Made by a program: the position numbers and the translations under genes. From assembly GCA_031289625.1 (NCBI GenBank), contig JAITPB010000019.1:1-14917 (forward strand): a stretch of 14,917 nt of DNA. Direction: 5' to 3'. Shown here in pieces: positions 4,607 through 12,491 of the stretch. The DNA is from Clostridiales bacterium. GTDB taxonomy: Bacteria > Bacillota > Clostridia > Lachnospirales > WQUN01. Below the pieces are notes generated by a model. That model was given only the letters and a program-made list of their open reading frames with translations. It was not told the origin of the DNA and searched no databases. The number at the start of each line of letters is the position of its first letter. The first letter of the stretch is position 1.

Positions 4607-7213
4607 TTACGAGGAGAGCCGCGTCAGCTTAACGCCGCTCTGTGCGGTTGGAACCGCGGCGTTCGTCCTGGTTCCGTCCAGCGTCAAGACAGAACCGCTC
4701 GAATTGGCCCCAGCCGCTTTGTAGCCGGTGTGGGAGACGATCTCCCCGGAGGGATCCAGCGTTTCGACATACACCGTGATGTTACTGGCGGAGCGGGGTG
4801 TCCTGCCAGTCAAGACTTCCAATTTATAGCCGCTCTTGGGAATATAACATAGGATGTTGGTTTTGTTTTCGTCCGTTTCCCAGGAGGAATAAACAAAATT
4901 ATTGTCAGCGAAGCCCTTCTGCGCCGCGCTGTTGGATTGGGCGATCACTTTTCCGACGCTGTTATATACTTTTACTTTAACGCCGCTGTTCCCAAAAGTG
5001 GGCTGCAGGGGATCCCCGCTCTTCAATTCAATGCGAAGCATATCTGACATACCGACAGACGGCAGGTCTGACGACGATCTCACTACGGAATTCGCAGTGG
5101 GGTAACTGCCGACCGGTTTGTTCAGGATAACGTTGTTGACGATAGCCAAGGCTCTTGGGTCATACAAAATTTTGATGTGCGTAGCGCTGGGGATATTGAC
5201 AAAGGGAAAGCGCCCGTCGCCTTTCATGCTGGGCCCGAATATGAAGCCGTCGCCCTCTTTGGTGTAAATCACTCCGTCGAAAATGGCTTTACTGCCGGAC
5301 TGATGGTAAACCGCGCTGACTGGCGTGAGGTGCCCGTATTCGCAGCCCGCTAAAGTCACGTTTACGCCCTCCCACAGTTTCAAAACATCCCCTTGAAAGA
5401 CGGTCTCGCGCAGATACCGCAAGCTCCTGGCGCTGCCCGCAGCAAGCGATGGATTCACATTCGGACTTTTTTGCAACAGACTGTAATACTCCGCAGGCGA
5501 AGTTATGTATTGCGTTCCCGAAGCGCTGTGATAAACGAGGGGAAAGCGGGCCAGATATTCGTTACCGGCCTGTAACTGATAAGTGTTGGGGGAATTTTGC
5601 GCCCAAGATTTCACCCAATGCCTCGAAATGGGTTTGATAAAGGCATCGTATCCGACTTGCAGGAGGCCCATGGTAAGCGTCGAGTCAAACAGCGTCGCCG
5701 CGCCGGTTTCGATAGGTTCCAAGGCGGTATATGTACCCCACAGAGGTGAAGCCAAAAGGACGGCTTTTTCAACTTTATTCTTATTCGCCGCGCTTCGGGC
5801 AATGTATGTGGAAGCCAGCAGCCCGCCGTTGCTGTGGCAAATCAGTATGACTTTGCTGTACCTTTTCGCATTGATGTCCGCTTCCAATTGTTTGGCGGTT
5901 TCGTTCAAGTCTCCCAGCCAATTGTAAGCGAAAAACTCCACATTATATGTATTTTGCAGGTGGTTGGCCTTTAAAGCGGCTTTAATGCTTTCGATCTGCG
6001 TCAGATGAGCCGCCAGCGTTCCGTTCTTATCCCGCGATCGATCCGCATTCGCTGACATCCCTGTTCCGTTTGGGTTATTGGCCATTTCCGGCTTCAACCC
6101 CAGCGCATCTAATCCAATATCTGTCAAGTATCCTAAGCCGGCCCAGATTTCCATCCCAAAGAATTTCTGGCTGTAAAGGCGGGACGCCATGAAACCAGGC
6201 ACGACATAGATCGCTTTTGGGGGGGATGATGTAAACAGCCCTGCCGCGGAAACATCGCCGTCCTCGGCAAGCTCCGCGCTCTCAACGCCCGCGATCCTAT
6301 CCACCAGCGCGTGGCCGCTGTCCGTCCACCCGCCATTCTCCGGATTGCCGAAATCATTATAATTCGTGCCGCCGTCTTTCGAAGCGGTTTGCGCCCAAAT
6401 ATGGACGCCGTAATAATAGTCTGCCGTTATTTCCTGATCCGTCCGCTCTACCGCGGAAAGTAACAGGCCCGTTGCGGTTTGCCGCTCCAGCGGCGCGGCC
6501 CAGTACGCCCAGCCATCCGCATCTATGATCCAATATGGCCCAATGGGTCTGCCCAGTTCTTCCCACTGCCGCATGGATAGCACCAAAGCGTCCAGCGTTT
6601 CCGATACGCCTGGGCTGTCCGCTGAATATACGGTTGGATCCCGCACAATGATCCGCCTGTCTGATTCTGATGCGGGCGCATAATATTTCCATCCGCCCAT
6701 TTTCCATGTCCAATAATAGCGTAACGCCGCATGATTGTCAAACGCGGGATCCGCCGCGGCTGTTTCAGGAAACGCCGCCTCCATTTCGAAAAGCGATAGC
6801 TCTTCCTCCTCCGGGATACAGACTGTCCAGGATTTCACATCATAGACTGACGCGCCCTCTATCAATGAAGCCGCTTTATTTGCCTCGGATGGGCTTCTGC
6901 TGCCGTCGTCTTCCCCGTCTGCATTGTATTGCCCAGCGCCCTCCCCGAGCTCCATGTATTCGGTCAACCGTAAACGTACATATATAGATTCATTACCCCA
7001 GTTTTCCAAATAAACATCCATGTTTGCGCCATCGGAATCGTGGTGCAGCGTACCGCTTTTGTTTATTGAATCATCATTCGTTGAATCGCCGTAGCCGGTA
7101 AAATGGCTTGTCGTTTTTGCAAAATTATTCCAGGCAAATGTATTGCTCATGAGTAATAAAATGACGGCCACAGCGGAAATCAAAAATGCCGCCAGCTTTT
7201 TTGCGTTACGCAT
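4607..7213 (-). CDS. Secreted LCAT-like alpha/beta hydrolase with SipW-type signal and N-terminal beta domain
   Basis: An 868-residue exported protein. I chose ATG 7213 because AAGGAGAT lies 6 bases upstream and the signal then begins MRNAKK. Residues 1-28 (KKLAAFLISAVAVILLLMSNTFAW) resemble SipW-dependent signals of TasA/camelysin-type proteins; only part is written here: AVAVILLLMSNTFAW. Residues about 40-310 look like a beta-rich domain of that kind, with MDVYLENWGNESIYVRLRL near its start. Then comes a lipase-like alpha/beta hydrolase: VVPGFMAS (about 337-344), LICHSNGG with candidate nucleophile Ser461, EGDGF with Asp655, and SATHIKILYDP with His679. Those features fit the lecithin:cholesterol acyltransferase-like group, so an ester or lipid is the likely substrate. 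Residues about 690-868 hold an unassigned Thr/Ser-rich beta-type tail. The gene sits directly upstream of the two double-glycine peptides and downstream of a nested palindrome. No SipW peptidase is in view. Confidence 0.83.
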   Translation of the reverse strand: MRNAKKLAAFLISAVAVILLLMSNTFAWNNFAKTTSHFTGYGDSTNDDSINKSGTLHHDSDGANMDVYLENWGNESIYVRLRLTEYMELGEGAGQYNADGEDDGSRSPSEANKAASLIEGASVYDVKSWTVCIPEEEELSLFEMEAAFPETAAADPAFDNHAALRYYWTWKMGGWKYYAPASESDRRIIVRDPTVYSADSPGVSETLDALVLSMRQWEELGRPIGPYWIIDADGWAYWAAPLERQTATGLLLSAVERTDQEITADYYYGVHIWAQTASKDGGTNYNDFGNPENGGWTDSGHALVDRIAGVESAELAEDGDVSAAGLFTSSPPKAIYVVPGFMASRLYSQKFFGMEIWAGLGYLTDIGLDALGLKPEMANNPNGTGMSANADRSRDKNGTLAAHLTQIESIKAALKANHLQNTYNVEFFAYNWLGDLNETAKQLEADINAKRYSKVILICHSNGGLLASTYIARSAANKNKVEKAVLLASPLWGTYTALEPIETGAATLFDSTLTMGLLQVGYDAFIKPISRHWVKSWAQNSPNTYQLQAGNEYLARFPLVYHSASGTQYITSPAEYYSLLQKSPNVNPSLAAGSARSLRYLRETVFQGDVLKLWEGVNVTLAGCEYGHLTPVSAVYHQSGSKAIFDGVIYTKEGDGFIFGPSMKGDGRFPFVNIPSATHIKILYDPRALAIVNNVILNKPVGSYPTANSVVRSSSDLPSVGMSDMLRIELKSGDPLQPTFGNSGVKVKVYNSVGKVIAQSNSAAQKGFADNNFVYSSWETDENKTNILCYIPKSGYKLEVLTGRTPRSASNITVYVETLDPSGEIVSHTGYKAAGANSSGSVLTLDGTRTNAAVPTAQSGVKLTRLSS

Positions 7214-7233
7214 AAGTACATCTCCTTCGTTAT

Positions 7234-7307
7234 ACGCGGGAACGGAAACCCTTTCCGTAGGGGCGATTATCAATCACCCCTACAGGCAAATCAATCTGTT
7301 CCCGCGT
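7234..7307. repeat. 74-bp nested palindrome (three-way-junction-like element)
   Basis: Outer arms acgcgggaac (7234-7243) and its perfect complement (7298-7307) enclose two back-to-back hairpins. One is ggaaa-ccc-tttcc (7244-7256); the other is a 12-bp stem at 7257-7283 with GTAGGGG/CCCCTAC and GATT/AATC arms and one G-U pair in minus-strand RNA. A 14-base linker (7284-7297) completes it. The outer arm starts at the base after the amidase stop, and the other arm ends 7 bases before AAGGAGA of the hydrolase. It resembles small palindromic intergenic repeats (REP or MITE-like) and may act as an RNA structure between the two genes. Confidence 0.75.
7266..7294 (-). promoter_or_regulatory. Possible promoter inside the palindrome, for the hydrolase-peptide operon
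   Basis: On the minus strand TTGATT (7289-7294), a 17-base spacer and GATAAT (7266-7271) fit a moderate sigma-A promoter. The -10 box falls in the apex of the 12-bp hairpin, and transcription would start near 7259, about 45 bases before the hydrolase start. It may be coincidental. Confidence 0.4.
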
Positions 7308-8045
7308 TTATGGATTGCTGTCTGCTTTGCTTTTAACCCAGGCGGCAACGCCATCGGCCAGCCCCTGTGCGCATTTTTCCTGATACTCCTGGCTGGTCAG
7401 CAATTGATCTTCGCGCTTGTTGGTCATAAAGCCCATTTCGATCAGGCAGACGGGTACCTTCGACCAATTGAACCCGGTCATATCGGAGCGCGGGTCGATG
7501 CCCCTGTCTTTCGCGCCGGTCGCCTCAATAAAATTTTTCAAAATGATTTCCCCGGCCGCGCGGCTTTCCGCGGCAATATCCGGCGTGGATTTTGGGGAAG
7601 GAACCAGCATACTGGCTCCATTCACCGACGAAGAACTGCTTCCATCCGCGTGGATGCGGACGATCAAATCCACTTTCGCCTCGTTCATCATGACCGCGCG
7701 CTCCGCATTGGAAATGTTCACGTCGTTGTCCACGCGAACCATCAGCGCTTCCGCGCCCAGCGCCTCCAATTTATCCCGCAGCAGCAGCGCCACATCCAGG
7801 TTGACCTGATATTCCGGTACGCCCGTAAAAGAGCCGCGCGTCCCAGAAGACACTTTAGGCTTTTTTTCTTTGGAACCCGGCGCGACAGGTTCAAGCGCGG
7901 CGTTTCCTTTGCGCTGATGACCGGCGTCGATGCCGATGAGCTGTCCGGTCAGCGGTAGTTTTTCGGCTGCCGCGGATAGGGCTTGACAGGCAAAAGTGAG
8001 GCAAAAGAGCGTCGTTAAGAAACAGCAGAGCCATGTTTTTTTCAT
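7308..8045 (-). CDS. N-acetylmuramoyl-L-alanine amidase (Amidase_3, CwlD/AmiC type), exported
   Basis: A 245-residue zinc amidase that cuts the bond between N-acetylmuramic acid and L-alanine in peptidoglycan. The signal peptide covers residues 1 to about 27 (MKKTWLCCFL, hydrophobic run, cleavage likely near ALSAAA). The catalytic domain follows: IGIDAGHQ (His43), EYQVNLD (Glu78), VRIHADG (His132) and IEMGFMTN (Glu203), matching the His-Glu-His zinc set and catalytic Glu of Amidase_3. The first motif reads DAGHQ where DPGHGG is common. No cell-wall binding domain is present; the size suggests a CwlD-like single-domain enzyme as used in spore cortex or cell-wall turnover, but which is not shown. 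ATG 8045 has GAGGG about 6 bases upstream. It lies 18 bases after the zinc-ribbon gene, so the two are probably one unit. Confidence 0.93.
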   Translation of the reverse strand: MKKTWLCCFLTTLFCLTFACQALSAAAEKLPLTGQLIGIDAGHQRKGNAALEPVAPGSKEKKPKVSSGTRGSFTGVPEYQVNLDVALLLRDKLEALGAEALMVRVDNDVNISNAERAVMMNEAKVDLIVRIHADGSSSSSVNGASMLVPSPKSTPDIAAESRAAGEIILKNFIEATGAKDRGIDPRSDMTGFNWSKVPVCLIEMGFMTNKREDQLLTSQEYQEKCAQGLADGVAAWVKSKADSNP

Positions 8046-8063
8046 AGAGTTCCCTCACAATCA

Positions 8064-8993
8064 TTATTTTTTTTGGGCCAAACGGCGCAGGATCAAAAAC
8101 GCGACGACGCAAATCAAAGCGGCAGCGAGAAGGGCGCAGCCATAGAGAAAAGCGGCGTCCCTCGGCTGGGCGAACAAGGTCTCAATCAGCGCGGGCCGCA
8201 ACCCCGTCGCGCCGCTCACGCGGTTGATAACGTAATCAGACGGCTGCCCCACGAACATATAAAAAGCGCCCGGGATCGCAAAGGCCAGCGCCGCCCATAA
8301 AAGTGACAGCCTCCTGCTGATCAAGATCAGCAGGAGCAGAAGCGCCGCGCCGAGGGGCAGCGCCGCCATCAGAGGATAATCCGACAAAAGCGTGCGCAGC
8401 GCAAACGGATCGATCCCCGTGCGGGAAAGAATCGCCTGAATGGACGTATGTTCAAACGCCTCGCTGGCGTCGAGCGCGTATTGCAGTAGCCCATACGTTC
8501 CTTCCATTAGCGGAAAGCCCAATATTCGCTCAAAACCTTCGGGATTTTTTTGCAGCAGCCGGATAATGTCCTCGGAAGTCAGCCCATATGTATCCTCACC
8601 CGCCACAAACGCGTTGAGATACAGGAGCGATTTTTCCGCTACGAATTCTTTGACAGCAGGTTCCCGGAACAAATCGTCAATCAGATCCGGCTCCACATGA
8701 AGCCACTCAGAACGGTTCCCATTGATCGCGTCCGTGATGATTTTGGTCAGCCCGATGTCGTCCGCCAGCGCGGCCAGGTCTGTCTCCTCCGCTGCTTTGG
8801 CAATGACCTGCGGGGTTGTGGAGAGCTGTATGATATGTAAAAATATACCCGCACAGAGCAAAATAAACAACGCCAAAGCGAAAAAAAATGAAATGACGGC
8901 GCCGGGCAGATGGTTCCTGACTTTACGCCCGCAGCGCGGGCAAAACGCGGCGCCTCGTTTGATTCTGGCGCCGCAGCGCGTACAAGATTGCAT
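8064..8993 (-). CDS. Zinc-ribbon membrane protein of unknown function
   Basis: A 309-residue protein I cannot assign to a named function. The N-terminus is a double-CxxC zinc ribbon (CTRCGARIKRGAAFCPRCGRK, positions 4-24; the cysteine pairs are CTRC and CPRC). A transmembrane segment follows at about 30-55, then an outer or soluble region of roughly 150 residues with many Leu and acidic residues. Three further hydrophobic segments lie near 205-225, 229-250 and 277-302, and the tail is basic (RRLAQKK). This layout is common in clostridial envelope-associated proteins. It lies 35 bases after dcd and 18 bases before the amidase gene. ATG 8993 has only a weak upstream site (AAGGAAG about 17 bases away), so the start is less certain than its neighbours. 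Confidence 0.82.
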   Translation of the reverse strand: MQSCTRCGARIKRGAAFCPRCGRKVRNHLPGAVISFFFALALFILLCAGIFLHIIQLSTTPQVIAKAAEETDLAALADDIGLTKIITDAINGNRSEWLHVEPDLIDDLFREPAVKEFVAEKSLLYLNAFVAGEDTYGLTSEDIIRLLQKNPEGFERILGFPLMEGTYGLLQYALDASEAFEHTSIQAILSRTGIDPFALRTLLSDYPLMAALPLGAALLLLLILISRRLSLLWAALAFAIPGAFYMFVGQPSDYVINRVSGATGLRPALIETLFAQPRDAAFLYGCALLAAALICVVAFLILRRLAQKK

Positions 8994-9028
8994 CCGTCAG
9001 CCCCACTTCCTTGATTTATTTTTGATTC

Positions 9029-9568
9029 TCAATCCATTTCATTCCGTCCCGGCTCAAAATCCCGATACAGCAGACTGGGCTGTATGCCGCGGTTGTTTTG
9101 ATATTTTCCCGAAGCGTACCGGACAAAAGGCCCCTCGATGGAATGATAATAAATCTGGCAGATTTCCACGAACGGATAAATTCGTATGGGCTGAATGCAG
9201 TGGATTTCCAGTGTCCAATAGCCTTTAAACCCCACGTCGCCGAACCCCGCCGTCACATGAATGAAAAGGCCCAGCCGCCCGACTGACGAACGGCCTTCCA
9301 GCATCGGCACCAAATTGTCCGTCTCCGTATATTCCAGCGTGCGGCCCAGATAGATTCTGCCCGGCGAAAGTTCCAGGCCGCCGTCCGGGATGCGTATGGT
9401 CTTCACGCGGTTGAGCCGCTTCATGTCCAAAACGCCCTCGTCATAAATCAAAAGCTCGTTGTGTAATTTCAGGTTATAGCTGTTGGGGTTTAAAGCTCTT
9501 TTGTCAAACGGATCGATGATGATATCTTTGCCCATCCTCTTTTGAATTTCCAGTCCGGATAATATCAT
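9029..9568 (-). CDS. dcd: dCTP deaminase (dUTP/dCTP metabolism)
   Basis: A 179-residue enzyme of the dCTP deaminase/dUTPase superfamily that converts dCTP to dUTP, feeding dTTP synthesis; some members also hydrolyse dUTP to dUMP. Signature stretches are MILSGLEIQKRMG at the start, PNSYNLKLHNELL, LEGRSSVGRLGLF (positions 90-102) with the phosphate-binding Arg/Ser residues, and TAGFGDVGFKGYWTLEI, where Glu121 is the expected catalytic acid. GKYQNNRGIQPSLLYRDF near the end closes over the active site in this family. I chose ATG 9568 because the protein then starts exactly as its homologs do and AAGGGG lies about 10 bases upstream; the open frame extends further into uvrA but is not Dcd-like. It lies 43 bases after uvrA. 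Whether it is bifunctional cannot be told from sequence alone. Confidence 0.95.
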   Translation of the reverse strand: MILSGLEIQKRMGKDIIIDPFDKRALNPNSYNLKLHNELLIYDEGVLDMKRLNRVKTIRIPDGGLELSPGRIYLGRTLEYTETDNLVPMLEGRSSVGRLGLFIHVTAGFGDVGFKGYWTLEIHCIQPIRIYPFVEICQIYYHSIEGPFVRYASGKYQNNRGIQPSLLYRDFEPGRNEMD

Positions 9569-9611
9569 GCGCCCAAAACCCCTTCCCGTCCCCGTGATGT
9601 CCGCCGCCGCT

Positions 9612-12473
9612 TTAGGACTTTGATTCTGATTCTGATTCCGATCCCGATCCCAAAATTTTTTGTAAATACCGCCCCGTATAGGAGTCTGGATTTTGCGCCA
9701 CGTCTTCCGGCGTTCCGGCGGCAACGACCTGGCCGCCGTTGTCGCCGCCTTCCGGCCCCAGGTCAATGATGTAGTCGGCGGTTTTAATCACGTCCAGATT
9801 GTGTTCTATAACGACGACGGTATTGCCGCCTTCCGCCAAACGCATCAAAATGCCGATCAATTTATGCACGTCCGCCGCGTGCAGACCCGTGGTCGGCTCA
9901 TCCAGTACATACAGTGTCCGGCCCGTGCTGCGGCGGCTCAATTCCGCCGCCAGCTTGACGCGCTGCGCCTCCCCGCCGGAGAGCGTTGTGGACGGCTGAC
10001 CCAGCTTTACATACGACAAGCCCACATCATTGAGCGTTTGCAGTTTGCCACGCAGCCGCGGCAGGTTTTCAAAAAAAATCAGCGCCTCTTCGTTCGTCAT
10101 GTCCAACACGTCCGAGATGGACTTTCCCTTGTACTTGACTTCCAGCGTTTCCCGGTTGTAGCGTTTGCCGTGGCAGACTTCACAAGGTACGTAGATGTCC
10201 GGCAAAAAATGCATTTCGATTTTGATGATGCCGTCGCCGGAGCACGCTTCGCACCGCCCGCCCTTTACGTTAAAGCTGAAGCGCCCTTTGGAATAGCCGC
10301 GGATTTTGGACTCGGCGGTTTGGGAAAACAGGTCGCGGATCAAATCAAACAGCCCGGTATACGTGGCGGGATTGGAACGCGGCGTCCGGCCAATGGGCGA
10401 CTGATCGATGTCAATCACCTTGTCGAGCTTTTCCAGGCCCAGCATGGCGCGGTGCCGGCCTGGGCGCGTTTTCGCGCGGTTAAGATCGCGCGCCAGCCGT
10501 TTATAAACAATCTCATTGATCAATGTGCTTTTACCCGACCCGGAAACCCCGGTGACACAGGTAAACAGCCCCAGCGGAATGCTCACGTCAATGTCTTTTA
10601 AATTATTTTCCGACGCCCCCTGAATGACGAGCAGATCATTTCCGGGGGCGCGCCTGGTCTCCGGCGTCTCAATTTTTTTCCGGCCGCTCAAATATTGGCC
10701 CGTAATCGATCGCTCGCAATGTACAATGTCGCGCACATGCCCCGCGAAAACCACCTCGCCGCCGTGCGTCCCCGCCTCCGGCCCGATGTCCACGATATAA
10801 TCGGACGCGAGCATTGTGTCGCTGTCATGCTCCACGACGATCAGCGTGTTGCCGATGTCTTTGAGATGTTTGAGCGTTTTCAGCAGTCTGTTATTGTCCC
10901 GCTGGTGCAGGCCGATGGACGGCTCATCCAAAATATACACGACGCCCACAAGCCCGGAGCCGATTTGCGTCGCCAGGCGTATGCGCTGCGCTTCGCCGCC
11001 GGAAAGCGTGCTGGCCGCGCGCGACAGCGTCAGGTATTCCAGCCCCACGTCCGCCAAAAAACCGGCCCGCGCGTGAATCTCTTTCAAGATCTGCTCCGCG
11101 ATCATCTTCTGGCTGCCATTCAACTGGAGATCCTGAAAAAACCGCTGCAACTTGCGTACAGTCAATGCCGCCACGTCTGAAATATTTTTTCCGCCGAGGG
11201 TCACGGCCAAAACTTCCGGTTTCAGCCGCTGCCCCTGACAGGAGGGGCAGCTTATGTTGGTCATAAAATCTTCATATTCCAGCTTCATGTACTCAGACGT
11301 CGTCTCGCGGTAACGGCGCTTCAAGTTTTCCAGTATGCCTTCAAACAGGTAATTATATGTTTTGATCTCGCCGAGCGAAACATATTCCACCTCAATATTT
11401 TTGCCTCCGGCGCCTTTGAGCAGCAGATCTTTTACACTGTCGGGCAGATCTTCAAAAGGCGCGTCCATGCTGAAGTGATATTCCTCCGCCAGCGCTTTAA
11501 ACACGGAATGGCTCATGCTGTGTTCGGCGCTGATAGAATTCCAGCCGCTGACGCGGACGGCGCCCTGCGACAGCGACAGGCTTGGGTTGGGGATGATCAA
11601 GTCCGGATCAAAAATCATTTGCGCCCCGAGCCCCATGCAATCCGGGCAGGCGCCCGCAGGGTTGTTAAACGAAAACAGGCGGGGCTCAATTTCTTCGAGG
11701 CTGACGCCGCAGTCCGGGCAGGAAAAATTTTGACTGAACGTAAGGGTTTCCTTTTCGTTCACATCCACGGTCATGACGCCGCCAGCCAGGGCCATGGCCG
11801 CCTCAATGGACTCCGCAAGGCGTTTCTGTATCCCCTCTTTTACAATCAGCCGGTCGATAACGATGTCAATGGTATGCTTTTTATTTTTATCCAGCTTGAT
11901 TTCTTCCGTCAGCTCATATGTAACGCCGTCCGCCCGGACGCGCACATACCCGCTCTTTCGGGCGTCCTCTAAGAGTTTTACGTGTTCGCCTTTGCGCGCC
12001 CGCACCACCGGCGCCATAATCTGCAGTTTGGCGCGTTCCGGCAGCGTCATGATCTGATCGGCAATCTGATCCACCGTCTGCTTTTTGATTTCCTTGCCGC
12101 ATTGCGGGCAGTGCGGCGTGCCCACCCGCGCGAACAGCAGCCTCAAATAATCATAGATCTCCGTCACGGTGCCTACCGTGGAGCGCGGGTTGTGGTTTGT
12201 GGTTTTTTGGTCGATGGAAATGGCGGGAGACAGCCCTTCGATAAAATCCACATCCGGCTTTTCCATCTGTCCCAAAAATTGCCTGGCGTAAGATGAGAGC
12301 GATTCTACGTAGCGGCGCTGCCCCTCGGCGTAAATCGTGTCAAACGCCAGAGACGATTTGCCAGAACCGCTCAGTCCTGTAAACACGACAAATTCATTTC
12401 GCGGTATTTCCAGGTCAATGTTTTTTAAATTGTTTGCCCGCGCGCCTTTGATGATGATTTTATCTTTTGACAT
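9612..12473 (-). CDS. uvrA: Excinuclease ABC subunit A
   Basis: UvrA is the ATPase that finds DNA damage and loads UvrB in nucleotide excision repair. The full 953-residue protein has two ABC modules: Walker A GLSGSGKS (33-40), zinc-site cysteines CPQC (122-125), CPDC (252-255) and CPDC (276-279), signature LSGGEAQR (490-497) and Walker B VYILDEP; then the second Walker A GVSGSGKS (642-649), the insertion zinc finger CEAC...CEVC (741-767), signature LSGGEAQR (831-838) and LYVLDEP. ATG 12473 has AGGAG 5 bases upstream, in an 18-base gap after uvrB. The odd feature is the C-terminal tail GSGSESESESKS, encoded by hexamer repeats beyond the usual YLQKIL end. Function is not in doubt; the tail's role is unknown. 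Confidence 0.98.
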   Translation of the reverse strand: MSKDKIIIKGARANNLKNIDLEIPRNEFVVFTGLSGSGKSSLAFDTIYAEGQRRYVESLSSYARQFLGQMEKPDVDFIEGLSPAISIDQKTTNHNPRSTVGTVTEIYDYLRLLFARVGTPHCPQCGKEIKKQTVDQIADQIMTLPERAKLQIMAPVVRARKGEHVKLLEDARKSGYVRVRADGVTYELTEEIKLDKNKKHTIDIVIDRLIVKEGIQKRLAESIEAAMALAGGVMTVDVNEKETLTFSQNFSCPDCGVSLEEIEPRLFSFNNPAGACPDCMGLGAQMIFDPDLIIPNPSLSLSQGAVRVSGWNSISAEHSMSHSVFKALAEEYHFSMDAPFEDLPDSVKDLLLKGAGGKNIEVEYVSLGEIKTYNYLFEGILENLKRRYRETTSEYMKLEYEDFMTNISCPSCQGQRLKPEVLAVTLGGKNISDVAALTVRKLQRFFQDLQLNGSQKMIAEQILKEIHARAGFLADVGLEYLTLSRAASTLSGGEAQRIRLATQIGSGLVGVVYILDEPSIGLHQRDNNRLLKTLKHLKDIGNTLIVVEHDSDTMLASDYIVDIGPEAGTHGGEVVFAGHVRDIVHCERSITGQYLSGRKKIETPETRRAPGNDLLVIQGASENNLKDIDVSIPLGLFTCVTGVSGSGKSTLINEIVYKRLARDLNRAKTRPGRHRAMLGLEKLDKVIDIDQSPIGRTPRSNPATYTGLFDLIRDLFSQTAESKIRGYSKGRFSFNVKGGRCEACSGDGIIKIEMHFLPDIYVPCEVCHGKRYNRETLEVKYKGKSISDVLDMTNEEALIFFENLPRLRGKLQTLNDVGLSYVKLGQPSTTLSGGEAQRVKLAAELSRRSTGRTLYVLDEPTTGLHAADVHKLIGILMRLAEGGNTVVVIEHNLDVIKTADYIIDLGPEGGDNGGQVVAAGTPEDVAQNPDSYTGRYLQKILGSGSESESESKS
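9621..9650 (-). repeat. 6-bp tandem repeat at uvrA 3' end
   Basis: Five hexamers on the plus strand (tgattc three times, cgatcc twice) encode the Gly-Ser/Glu-Ser tail of UvrA, six bases before its stop codon. Hexamer gain or loss would keep the frame. Confidence 0.85.
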
Positions 12474-12491
12474 AACAACTCCTATTGGGTG

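Noticed and set aside
4181..4852. A 223-codon open frame on the plus strand across both peptide genes.
   Set aside because: It is antisense to the well-supported double-glycine peptides and the hydrolase end, and has a Ser/Thr-rich shadow composition.
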